A stretch of 64,000 bases of DNA, from positions 13,339,501 to 13,403,500 of the forward strand of contig CAMQGK010000008.1 of assembly GCA_947000775.1 (NCBI GenBank). The letters run 5' to 3'. Positions within the stretch are counted from its first letter, which is position 1, and every line of letters starts with the position of its first letter. The notes below the pieces were generated by a model, which worked only from the letters and a program-made list of their open reading frames with translations, was not told the origin of the DNA and searched no databases. The DNA comes from Pterois miles (lineage: Eukaryota > Chordata > Actinopteri > Perciformes > Scorpaenidae). Below are positions 34,721-47,300 of the stretch, piece by piece. A program made the position numbers and the translations under genes.

Positions 34721-34873
34721 CGTACCTCAACTTAGGAATTCAGCTCTCAAATTAATTTTGGTACACATTTATTTAAGATTTTCTCAAACATGCTTACTTT
34801 TTATCATTGTGATTTATCGTGTCACAATGCATCCACTTTCTGTTCTCACCTTGGCTGTTACACTCTTGTGTGC

Positions 34874-36007
34874 CTAATAGCCTGCATATCGAGGTGGTGG
34901 TGGCGGCGGCAGTGGCGGCGCTCTCTCAGCATAGAGGTCCCTGGGGCGGGGAGCTGCATACATTGGAGGAGCATACATCGGAGCCCTTGTCTGCGGGGAG
35001 ACCCGGGACCGCTCGTAGGAGTACCCGTTACCAGCTGGCGGAAGGGGGGCTCGTCTGATGGGGCTTCGGTCCCTGGCTGCGTAGGAGGGCGGCGGAGGCG
35101 GGGGGAGCGGACGGCGATCGTACGGGTCAGGGGCTCCCATTCCGAGACGCTCTCTAACCATCGCCGAGGGAGGCGGCGGAGGAGGGGGGTTGGCGCCAGC
35201 ACGCCTGTCGTCGTAGCCTGCCGCGCCATAAGGACGGGCTCTGTATTTCTCATAGTAATCGACCATCCCGTAGGCATCTTGGTCGCCAAAGCCACGATCG
35301 GGATAGCCTGCTCGTCTCGGCGGAGGGGGCGGTGGAGGCGGAGGACCGTAAGCGGACATGCGCTCTCTGTACGGAGGCTCGGGCCTGTCCCCTGGGTAGC
35401 GAGGAGGATAATAGCCTCTGCCTGGCGGAGGTGGATACTCCTCCTCCTCTGCCCCTCTGGGTCTTCTTTTTGATATCTGAACATGTATGCGCTTTCCTGA
35501 GAGAGAGAAAATCATTGTCCCTCAAATCTAAAAAAGCAGAACAGTATGGACACCCCAAGAACTTCTCATTCATAGAGTAGAATAGCAAATTTACTGACCT
35601 TGAAAGTCTGTGTTATCCAGGCCCTTCATGGCATCCATGGCCTCATCAGAATTTTCCATGTGTACAAATGCAAAGTTCTTCACAATGGCGCACTCTCTGA
35701 CAGTGCCGTACTCCTCAAACAGCTCACGGAGCTCATTATCGAAGCCTTTTTCTACATTGGCTATGTGGAGCTTCACAGGGCCCTGGTTCTTCCCTCTGCT
35801 GGGCTCCACGTTGATGGGTCTGCCATCCAGCTTATAAAGATGGAGCTCACGGATGGCTTTGGTGGCCGACTTGCGGTCGTCCATGTGGACAAAAGCGTAG
35901 TTTTTGTACTTGGCGCATTCTGTCACGGTGCCATATGGGGTAAACAGAGCTTCCACGTCATCCTTCCCAGAGTGCTGAGACAGGTTCCCAATGAAAATCT
36001 TCACCAT
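34874..36007 (-). CDS. rbm4-like: RBM4-like RNA-binding protein, gene B
   Basis: Two coding exons, 35599-36007 and 34874-35496 (donor CAAG|GTCAGT, acceptor CTCTCTCTCAG), encode 343 aa. The first exon is 409 nt, exactly as in gene A. Two RRMs carry KIFIGNL/YAFVHM and KLHIANV/FAFVHM. The Pro/Arg/Tyr-rich tail has DYYEKYRARPYG, DPYDRRPLP and ARDRSPIRRAPLP and ends RYAGY. As in gene A, no Cys follows RRM2, so the zinc knuckle of RBM4 is missing. The Met chosen (36007) matches gene A's MVKIF start; an upstream in-frame Met lies in the 5'UTR/intron and is not used. RRM2 is more similar between the paralogues than RRM1, whose first helix differs (SQHSGKDDVEALF against PREADQDEIKALF). Expected role: splicing and translation control. 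A 5' non-coding exon probably ends at 37612. Confidence 0.88.
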
Positions 36008-36739
36008 TGTTGCTCCAGTGTATTTCTCTAAATGGGACAGACACAAGATAAAGCAACACAGCATACCATGTGAAGTCAGTAACAGAAAGTGACTGAAGAA
36101 TATGGCAAGCCGTTTTAACAGCTAATAGCTAAGCTTGACGATCCAGAATTAACATTAGAGATAGCCACAATTGTATTTTTTACTAGTAGTAATTATTTTG
36201 TGACTTGTCAGAATTCTTATTCAAATTCAAGGTATTTATAATGTTATTCGGACTACTCAGAGTTATTGGGCACGATGTTGCTTATGCAAGGCTTCCCATT
36301 AGATATCTGCACAACAAAGCATCTGAACAGTGTTAGAGGAAGATTTTGCTAACTTGGATAGTTCGCAAAAGTTGGAAAGATATTCATAGATTACCGGATC
36401 AATAACTCATAAGCGAAACAATGTTAAAACACAAACAACGGCTCTTTCTAACCACAGTGAGGTAGACGATGAGCTACAAAATCATTTTAGGCACAACAAA
36501 CCATCATGTCTGTGCACACAGCCGGCTGTGAGACGAGCAGTAAGGGACTGTTGTGGATCAGATAGTTAGAAAAAGCCATGAAATTCAAAGCGCTGATCAT
36601 CAAGAAATGTGTGGCAGACAAGAGCTTCGTTCACAAGAGAGTTGTGGTAGAAATTTACAGCATATTGTAAATTTATTGTCTTCAGACACACTTTAGAAAC
36701 CCGTAAGGCTGCAGAGCTTCCTTCTCCCACAGCTCACGA

Positions 36740-37085
36740 CGATCTGTGATTACATTTTAACTATCTGTGACTCCAGTTTTAGATACCTATAATATCACAC
36801 AAGTTGTATTTACCATATCTAAAAATAGCATAGATATCTACAATTTAGAAGAATTAAAGATAGCTTGAAGTGGAATTATAACTAGTCAAAATTAAATTGT
36901 AGATATATGAAACTGGAATTACGACCGGTCCTAATTCAGTTGCGGATATCCGTAATTCACATTGCGGATATCCGCAACTGAACTGTGGCAATCCGTAATG
37001 AGAAACCCCATACACATGAATGGCGAAGGTAGTTTGAATCGTACTAGTTAAAATGTAATTACAGATAAGTAAAATTGGAGTTTTG
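36740..37085. repeat. Palindrome-rich ATATCTGTAATT repeat in the 5' intron of rbm4-like gene B
   Basis: Repeated motifs of the form AATTACAGATATC and CGGATATCCG occur in both orientations. TTGCGGATATCCGCAA (36961-36976) is a perfect 16-bp palindrome, preceded by a second GCGGATATCCG copy. This resembles a known style of fish interspersed repeat, but I cannot name it. Confidence 0.65.
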
Positions 37086-37611
37086 ACGCGGCAGATATCT
37101 CTAATGAATATCTTGTCTCGCTAGTCAATGTTACAACAAATGCTTGCCATGGTGAGAGAGCAAATGGTGAATCCATAGCGTCATTATCAGGAAATAGACC
37201 GCTTGTAATGGACACGACTGTGGGCGAAGGGCAACCAGAGCAAAACAATACACGATCATTACCTTCGTCCTTATTAACGTTTACCTTTTGTTATTAATCT
37301 AAATCTGTACGACTTCAAATAGGGCTTAATTAAAAAAAAAAAAAAAAAAAAGCTAAGTGAAGTCAAAGAAGTTATCGTGTCTGCACTTCCTGGTCAGCGA
37401 GCTGCTAGCTTGTCGCGTTTCATTGAATGGCTCCTATTAGCAAGCTAACATTAGCTTCCATGCGTTAGCCATTTTGACTCATGTCACACCAACTAAAATT
37501 CAGTTCACACACAGACACTCTGCGCGGCTACGCTTGAACCCGTATAAAACTACAGCGATAACAAAAGCAACAGAAGCGAATAGTGTAAAACATAAAGACG
37601 AAACTACTCAC

Positions 37612-37745
37612 AGCTTTTGATCGGCGCCACAACGAAGTCGAAACTGCTCAGCTACGATTGAGTGGATTACCCGGTTGACAATATGCGCACAAGTAGGAAT
37701 CTGATTGCTGGATAGATGTGTCAGTCAAAAAGCAAGGATTGTGAT
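37612..37745 (-). promoter_or_regulatory. Probable first exon and promoter of rbm4-like gene B
   Basis: The donor AAAAGCT|GTGAGT puts the end of a non-coding exon at 37612. CCAAT boxes on the - strand (ATTGG on +) lie near 37732. No TATA box is seen. The start site is inferred at about 37.65-37.70 kb. Confidence 0.5.
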
Positions 37746-38899
37746 TGGCTAACGGAAGGAAAGACGCTTTTATCCGGAAATGTTTTTTCAGTATGGTGTA
37801 ATAACATTCAACTTTTTCTAACTTTAAAAAGTAGATTTGGGTGTACGTTGTTTCTTCACTTTCTTTTATTTGTTGCTTGTTTCTGCTCTCACACCATATC
37901 TGTTTTTTATTTGATTATATAACTATTTTATCTGGTTTCTCTTTTGTCACGTGTTATATACCTATATTTGGAAATTGCATCTCCTGTTGTTGTACGTTTT
38001 ACATTACATAGTAAATAAAAAGCTCGCAATTGAGCGACATTAATGAACTGAGGGTAGAACCCTACGTAGGCCAATATCTGCCAATATCTAAAATAAATCA
38101 ATAAATGAATTCCTAATAAATAAATACATAATTTCAGAAATAAATAAAAAATAAATAAAAATATAAATGATACATATATAAATGCAAAAATAAACAAATA
38201 CATTTAATAATTAACCTAAATAAATAAGGAAAAATTAAACCGAAGACTCAATAAATAAGTGAATTAATACAAAGATAAATAAAGATGCAAATGAAAACAG
38301 AACTATCATTTTATGCCACATTACATCAATAAATTAATGGCTGCGTTTACTTTTAACATTATCAATGCTTAATTTAATAACATTTATTTAGTTATTGAGT
38401 GAATATGACTGACAGAAGGTGAACTTGTAGTGAGTGAATGGAACTTCATTAAAATAAAAGGTGCATTAATCAGTTTATTGTTGTTTGGCCACTTGGGGGC
38501 CGAACTCTACAGAGGACGGACCTAATGTCTGGGTTGATACCATCCATCCTCTGAATGCTCCAGGTCTCTAGTTTGTGGCTGTAAAGTTTCCTGAGGCTGT
38601 GATTATCCTAGAGGTCTCCACAGGTCATTTTATACAGTGAGATCAAATTATGAAAAACAGTCTCCTTTCAGTTCCATGAAATGGCTCCTATGGGGACTAA
38701 CATCATCATGAATACAGATGGGCTCATTGGATCCACAAGAGTCTCAGCTTTACAGTGATACCCAATTTATGTAATATATACTAGCGAGTCCCTCAATTAT
38801 ATTAACCCTGCAAAAAGTGCCAATTCAGTTGATTTTTGTTCTGTGACAGAGTACAGGCCTATATTTAAAAGAACAAACTGTTCAAAAAGATGTATACCA
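37746..38899. other. Intergenic between rbm4-like gene B and the fxr2 3' end
   Basis: An AT-rich AATAAATAAAT tract (38090-38300) and otherwise unassigned sequence. No gene is supported. Confidence 0.5.
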
Positions 38900-41352
38900 A
38901 ACAATGAAAAGTCCTTTATTGCCATCAGAACATGAGTGAGAAAACCAGAGACAAAATCTGACAGAGGAGTCGACTGTACAACCAGCATACACTCACACAT
39001 ACACACCAACACACGCACACAGAGCAGCCAGCAGTCTTTCAACAGGACGGCGGGGGGGGGGGGGTACAGATACATGAGGATATACAGTACAGTACTCACA
39101 CAATGAGGTATAAAGGTAAACACAAACCTCCACTCGCACACATGCAAACTGAACCAAGGTACAAATACTCAAGTGCTCGTTCATCCTTTAATAAAAACAC
39201 AACATACAGGTGAGCAGAAATGTATGACAGCAGCATCTGGGTCAGCTCAACCACACTCCCATTCATCTGTCTCTCAAAACCTTTGGTCATGTGGACGCTT
39301 GCTTGTCATGCACAATGTTGCCCTTGTAATTTAATACTTTTGTGAGACTCCGAAAACTTGTGAGCGAAGGAATGGGTCCCTTCCTGACTCGAATCCACCA
39401 ACGGAAACTGGGCAGATGAGCGAGGGTGAGGGGGAGGGGAAATGTTTCTGAAGTCACAAATAGTTTCCCTCTCTTCAAGGTAGAGTTTCTACGTTAGTCG
39501 GACATTCAATGTGTACATTAGCAGCAATTCTAGTGAATGAAACAATGGCTTTGTAAGTCAGATTAATAACACCCTTTCCTCATGCATGGGACAGGCACCA
39601 CCTACTACTCGTTAACTAAACGCCATGCAAGTTAGAAAAATAGACTGCAAACTCACAAGACAGAGAAATCAAAGTTCATCTCCAGGGAAGAGGTTGATTT
39701 CACTTCAATTTTTTATTTCATATTTTCTAAAGATGTGGAAATAGCAACAAAAAAAAAACGTGAGAGCGGTAACCAAGACAACAGTAACAATATGAGCAGA
39801 GAGCCACTGAGGTTTTTGAGTCCCTCTCATACTCCATTTGCCAACCCAAACCGCCAGGTACAGGACAGACACCTCGCTTGTTTTGTTTCCTCTACTTCGC
39901 GCCATGCGGGCGACCTCACGCGCACCCAGTGTGTATGTTTATGTTTCCGGGGGGTGGGGGGTGGGGGGGGGGGGGGTGTTGTGTGTCATGTGGCTCTCAT
40001 GTCATTTGAAGCTGTCCCAATCCCCACAGTCTGCAGTGTCCAGGCCCTCCCCAACTAGCAGCACCTGTCCCAGAAAGGTGGTCGCCCTCGTGTGCATCCG
40101 GAAGCTGTGCGCTGCAGTGGTTTATCAAGACACTAGTGTGGCTGGAAGCTAGCACCGCTGCCCCCTCCAACACAGAGAAAGAGGCACGGTATAGTTCTCT
40201 TTAAGTCTAAATCTATAGTTCAAGTCTGCCGTCTGTCTGGTCTCAGCTTGTCCTGTTTACAAGGTCACCCTGGACCCTCAAAAGACCTCAAACAGGTAAG
40301 AGGAAGACCCCTCTCAGGCCTGTTGATAAATAGAGACGCCTCACCATATGACCCGCCCAGGGCTGCGTTACGTTTCGTTACCTCACCCCTCCCAGTTTAG
40401 TTTTGTGGTTGCCAAATAGTTCAACTGTGCACACAAACACACGTGTCCATACACGCACGCACTGACCCCCTATTCGCTGTCCATTCAACTCAGAATGAGG
40501 ACAAGCGCCTTGAATTTCGTGTTTGGCACCGGGCTTGTTCTCCCTCACGTTGGCAAGCCACTCCCTTCGTTTCTGTATTCACTCATTTTGCTCATCACTC
40601 CTTCACAGGTCTGTTCTCTTCACGGAACCCCTCAAAACACCCTGGAAGAACACCTCTTCCTCTTTTCTTCCTCTTGGGAAACAAAAACAAACTTAATGGA
40701 AAAACTTTTTTTATTCTTTTTTTTTTTTTTTTTCTTTTTTCAAATTCAAGGCACAATGTCTATCAGTATTCCAATCTGTCTGTCTGTCTGTCTCCACTCC
40801 CAGGTTCAGTGTGCGAACATCGCGTCACATAAGCTATTGGACTGTCTGCTTGTACGCCACTCCCTACAGATTACATCTCTCTAGTCGGTACTTTTACGCT
40901 GTTAAGAGACATGTCTGTTTTGGTTGAGAAAGCGACCGCCGAGTCCAAACCAGTGATAAACAATGAACAAAATTAACATAACAAAAAAGACACAAATAAA
41001 GACAACCGTTTCAAAAAAAAAAAAAAAAAAAAGAAAGTCTCGTCCTGTTTCTCGTATTTCAGTATTTTTAAAAATCAAGTCATATCCACCAGCTCTTTTT
41101 TGGCAAGCTAGTTGTTTTTTTTAAATAAGCACTAAGTACTGATAGATAGGATAGCATACACCGTTAACGTGTGTTTTTAAGTAGATGCGTTTGTCGTTTT
41201 TTTGTACTTTTTCACTCTCATAGTATGAATTCAGGTATTTTGTCAGGTACTTTTCACTCATCTGTTTAAGGTTTAAGTTAATGCAAGCAGGGACAGAGTT
41301 TGCCATGGAGTCTTGCTCTAGACTTGGGTTCGCGAGGGGCAGAGCCGTCTCT
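38900..41352 (-). other. fxr2: fxr2 3'UTR (inferred extent)
   Basis: From the stop codon at 41353 the - strand continues to an AATAAA (complement TTTATT at 38915-38920), giving a 3'UTR of up to about 2.45 kb. Earlier AATAAA-type signals at about 39712 and 40710 could give shorter forms. The region contains G-runs on + (39050-39063 and 39950-39976), which are C-runs in the mRNA, and a long T/A tract near 40710-40740. Confidence 0.5.
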
Positions 41353-44300
41353 TTACGACACCCCGTTGACCAAGGTCAGGGTCTCGCTGGCCGAGGTCAT
41401 GCCTTTGCTGGGGGAACCCTTGGAGGGTGTTCGCTCATCCTTCGTGGCGCTGGTCCCATTCTCCTGTAAGAACAAGGAGTGAGAAAAGGTAAGAACGGAT
41501 AGACAAACTGATTTATATCAATGAAACTAAGCATGAGATCAACTGCCCTCATTAATCTTAAGAAATTCATACTTAAAACCCACTTATGCAGCTATCGTGA
41601 AGATTCTGACTTTCGCCACTCGAGTGTGCCGAGAGTGCTGTGTGCAATTTGAATGCTGTCATGTCTGTACAAAATAATTATTTACTGCATAATACTTGAA
41701 TACTTAGAATTATACTTATAAATACTTAGAAACAATACCTGTAAATGCTTTTTGTTTGCAAAGGGAACAGCACATTTTTAGCTTACTTATTTTTAACATA
41801 CTGATTTGCCTTTTACCAAATATTCTAAACTTTAGCAGGACATTTATGTACAATAACTAGGATCAACTGGAACACAACTTCAAATTACGCGGAAATGAGA
41901 TTCACCATTATAAGAACACACAAGCAGATATGTCAAGATATCGGTGAATGAGGCCTAATGTGTGTTTGTGTCTGTACCTTGGGCTCAGGGCCAGCATGGT
42001 TTTCCTTCTGGGGCAGGTTCTGTCTGCTCTGGGACTCAGCACGGGATATGTAGTCAGCAACAGTCACTGGAAACATGAAGTCTGTCTGTTAGAGCTATTG
42101 CTGGGAGCTACATTATACGTACAGTAGATTCAAAATGCCCTGGTATTGCTTTACCAAGCAGTTTCAAAGCAAATGATCAATGATGATTATACCTGTTCAC
42201 TCTGAAGAAGTAAATGTTAACTAGTCAAACATGGCGACTCACCACTTTCAGCTGGCTGTCTGTCACGGCTGGCTGAACCTCCCTCTGGGCGGTTGCCACG
42301 GTTACGGCGGCGGCGGCTTCGGTTGCGGCGCTGGGGTCGTGCTTCTTCATCTAATAGGCAAATGAGGAAATCTGTGTTACTACCGCTGTTAATTTCGCAG
42401 TTCAAAATTTCTGCTTTTGTTTATTTTTTACTGTGCTGGTGGCTGGTGCATTTCTACTTTGAGCCAGAGCAAACCTTTAACTGTTTTCACGAAATGATCA
42501 TGCCAATATAACACTGAAGTTCGCCTCACCCAGTCCGTTCTCGCTGGGGCCGACCTGGCTGTCCGACTCTCCAGCTGCGTCCATCACGCTGGGCTCCTGG
42601 TCGTTGCGGCGGCGTCGGGAGCGTCTGCGGCGGTCTCCCATGCCTTCACTGATGTCTGCGTCGGCCAGCTCTCCCTCACCCTCCAGCAGGGAGTATGGGT
42701 TACTGTCTGGGTCCCTCAGCACTGGATATGCCACAGAGAATTAGTATTACAACTACACTTGCCTAGTATTCTCTCAGTTTTGTTTATTTAGTTTTACCAG
42801 ACACTGCTTGATTAAAAAGTACACTGTGACTTTAATTGTAAAGACAATTCTACAGTGACTTAAAGGGCAAAACTAACCTCCTTCTGACTCTTCATCATGT
42901 AAGAGGAACACACCTCATAAGAGGTATGTGAGATCACATTAAATGTCCTTCCTCAGTGGACTACAGGTTGAAATGGACGGTCCTGGTTTGTTGGTAACCT
43001 GAACGTGGGCTTTACCTACCTGAGCTGATGGAGTTAGAAGGCTTGGACCCCGGTCCTCCACGGCCTCGTCCTGAGTTAGAGCCTCGGCCCCTGCCGCCCC
43101 GTCGGGAGCCCCTCTCATCGCCGCCTAAGCCACGGGGCCGCTGTTCTCGCTCGCCAACATCTTCCGACTCAGAAGCATTAGACAGTTCAGAGTTTGTGCC
43201 TGGATCGAGCAGAGACAAGCAAAAGCAAACAATAGCATAAGACTTTTTCAATGATAGCATTGTCTTCTATTCGCTTTTTCACTTTCAGATATGTCCAACT
43301 CATTCTCACCATATCCAGAGTACTGGCTGTTGGAGGCTCTACGCCCTCTGCCGCGGCCTCCATAGGTGCGAGAGGTGTGGAGTGAGTTGCTGCTGTCGTC
43401 TGTCAAGTAGCCTTTCTCCCGTTCAGCACCAGGGCCACTGGTTCGACTTGGAGGTGCGCGGTACCCAACCCCGATCTGACGGAGCTGCTCGTCGATTTGG
43501 AGACGCTCTAGGCGCAGCTGCTCCACTTCCTACAGGACAGGGACCACGAGACAGTAGGCACATGGTTTATTGAAAATGAAAGGCTCATGTCTGGAGTGTC
43601 AAAAAAAAACCAGCATTTTATCATCTCCAAAGTGCCAAAGACCAAAAGGGGAGCACACATTACACCTATTTTAAAGTTTTTACCTGTTGTTACCTGTTTC
43701 CTATTGATTTTAAAATTCTTTTATTAGTTTATAAGGCACTACATGGCATTGTACAAGACTACCGTGCAGAAATGCTTTTGGTTTATGATGATCCTCCAGT
43801 TCTTCTCTTTAATTTGTTCAGCAAAGCAGAACAGAAACATCTGGTGATGCTGCTTTCAGCTATTAAGCTGCCAGCCGCTGGAGCAGCCTTCCAGAGGAAC
43901 CAAGAGGAGCTGAAAATATTGATATTTTTAATCAACATTTTATTGCTGCATTATCATCTCTTTTATTCCATTTTATTAATTTGTTTTATTGTTTTTCTTA
44001 TTTTGTGTAGTTTCATAATTTTTATTTATTTTTTACTTTTATTCCTTGTATTTTACTTATCTTTTAATCTTAAATACCCATCTTTTATTGCTTTCTTATT
44101 CAATGAACTTTGATCTTGGTTGTTCTAGTGTGCCTTAGTCTCTAAATCCATTTTGTCAATCAAGTGTACAACACTCTTGTTTGAAAGGTGCTATATAAAT
44201 AAAGTTTGATTGATTGATTGATTGATTGATTCCATCTTACTGTACACCTTGACATCTGCCTGTAATTAAACACAAATGGTTGGGAAATAATGGTGCAGAA

Positions 44301-47300
44301 GAATACATGTAAAAACTAAGTAAACTAAGAGGTACCTGCATAAACCACCTTAAAAAGTAATAGTTTGTGAATTTCCCCACTGTGGGACCAATAAAGGAAT
44401 ATCTTATCTTATCTTATCTTAGTTTTCAAAGTGAATCATTAATGGCGCCAATACCATGTTGGATATATTGCATTTTTCCCAACATTAAGTGTAACATAAG
44501 CAACTTAGCACCACAAGGGGACCTGGGTCTCTTCCAGCTTGTCTAAATACAGTGCCGTGCCAAAAGTGATGTAAGTGCTGCAGATCATCTGACCAATAGG
44601 CATTATCAGGTTTAACTACAAAGGACGCATGCTGCTATTTAAATCAGGTGATTACGATGATATAATTTTCCTTTATTATGATTGGTATTATCATATTTTA
44701 ATTCATTAAAATTAATTACTTTCTTTCTTTCCCCCCTCACTTAAAACTAAAACTACGATTTATACAGTATGAGATAGTTAGGATATGGCATGTTCTTTGT
44801 CTTGTTTTAGTTATAGAACTACCGTAAATGAGTTTGTATTATGGAGAAGAAAGTACATCTATGGATGAAATGAGTTAATAAATAAAAAGCAGTACAAAAA
44901 AATAATAATAATAAATAATATTAGGCGATTGTGTTGGGGAAAAAAGACTGCAAAACAAGGATAAACAAAAAATAATAAGAATAATTATTAATTCTATAAA
45001 AAGTCAATTGCAGTGTTACAGTACTTTCTACTCCCAGCAATAACAGATTTTGCTGCTGACTTTTAATGTGGTTGACTGCCATACCTGCACCTTTGTTCTG
45101 CCTATAAAATACCACACTGGGACTAGGCCATGGACTTGAAAACATCTGCTGTGTTTCACTCGACCACTGAGTGGCAGTAATGCTTAATGTTCAGTGCTCC
45201 AACCAGATAAGACTGCAGACAAATTCAACCCCCTAAAAACCTGAATAGAACCATTTTGCCAGAACACACACTTCTGCTGAAACACGTACCTATTTCTGAC
45301 AAATGCTAAAAAAAAAAGCTCAAATTTTAATGATAAAATGGATGTGAAATAGCACTGTGTAGATGGAAACTGTCCCCTCACTTTTCAGTATCCTTGAACA
45401 GAGACAAAATGAATACCACACTGTGTGGTATGAGGGTAGCTGGAGCAGTCATTCCCACAACTCTCCAGCTATGTGATACCATTTTGCCGGGGATCCCCTG
45501 GACCACCGTTCCACTTATGGGACAACTGTTGCTCTCACTCGCAGCACAACACAAAGTAACAGCCAGGATAAAGTTAGCGTGTTCGCTTTTTTGATCAGAG
45601 TTTGCAAGTGATTGACAGCTGCTCAGGAACAGCAGGCTCCAGATGAGCTCTGATTGGTTGTCTTCCTCTAGTCTGTGAAATCTTGCAGTTACCATTAGGA
45701 GCACCCGAGGACACAGAGGCACATGATATTTTTCAGATTACCCGTCTCATGCACTACTGTCTAAAAATAAGTTTTTAAAATCATATTAGCTGCAATCGTA
45801 CCTATTTCAGCGTGAAATGATATCTTTCAAAAATTATTAGCGTTTCTGAGTACCACAATTTCAAATTTTTCCAGCAGAGCCGAATATGCCATGTTCATAG
45901 ATTAGGGCAGTGGGCATTGACGTCGAATGGCAGCAGTGCAATGACAGCAGTTTCTGTCGTGGTTTAATGGTGGGTGATTTTGGGGGGGGGGGGGGTCTCA
46001 CTTCACAGTGTGACAGCTGCCTCCACCAACGACAGCTGAACCTCAAGGGGGGCGTGAAGGAAGAGAGGCAGGGCAAGAGGGGTCTGGTGTTATTTTTGGA
46101 AGCTGAGGGTCCAGATAGCTGGTAATCTAAACTCATGTGTACCCTTCACCCCATCCCAGAGAGAGGGGCTATTTATAAAAGCACATGAGGTAAGGGCAAA
46201 ACGAGGTGCTCTCAGCAGCTTTCCTCATGTGGAGTTGGGCAGGAGGCAAACAGGTGAGTGGCCAATATGAAAAGACCATACACATACGCCCACATTTCCC
46301 AAGAGCCCCCTGTCCTCACCCCACATGTCACAGAAAGGACGCGTGCTTCTAAGAAACAGGTTTCCTCGACCAAGTGTCAAGATACTCTGAGTAGAGACAC
46401 ATTTATAGAATCAAAGTCTACAATCTACAGAAGACAGCAATGCCGTAAACATACAGTTCTCATAGCTGAGGTTTTTGAGTGACAGGAACAGAGAAAAGGC
46501 TAGTGCTGCCATCTACTGGTGAACATGTAGAATCGACTAACCTGGAGGTAGGACACATGGTACTCCAACAGAGCCTGAGCATTGCTGATGTTCTCTTTAG
46601 TTCCCACAAACACAAAGGGAACCATGCCCTGATAAAACACACAGAGGGGGAGATGCAGAGTTAAGTGTCTTTTTTAAAAAAACAGATCATCATCACTTTA
46701 AATACGAAGCCCCATCATAGGGGAGAAAATAACAAATAACATTTTATGTGGTGAATTACAAACCATTTCTTGAACAATTAGTATAAAAATCACACAAAAA
46801 AAATCACATGAAGCAACAGAAACATATCAACCCATCAGAAACAGACATCTCCGTGCCCACACACAGCCAACATAACTGACATATGCTGCACAGTGGGCTG
46901 TGTGCATTGAAAGCAATGAAAACATAAGTGCTAGTGACAAAACAAGCGAGACACAGCAGCAGAATGGAACGGTGTCAAAGTAGACAGCACATGGGACTTC
47001 TACACTCTGCTGCAGTTAATATGCTTTGGTTTTTGGAGAGCAAAGGGGGATGGGGGCGTTATTGGGAATTGGGAGGCCAGCCGCACGGTCCATTCACCTC
47101 TTTGCTGCTGGCAGTGTCGTCCCTGCCTGCCCCCTGCCTGCCTACCTCCTCCCGGGGAAGCTTTTTGTCGTTGTCTCCCTCAATCCTGACACGGACCACA
47201 CCCGACTTGTCCACAATCTCCTGAATGACTTTGCCGTTCTTGCCGATGACTTTGCCTGCACAACAGAGAAAGGAAAAAAAAAGGGGGTTAAAAATAATCT

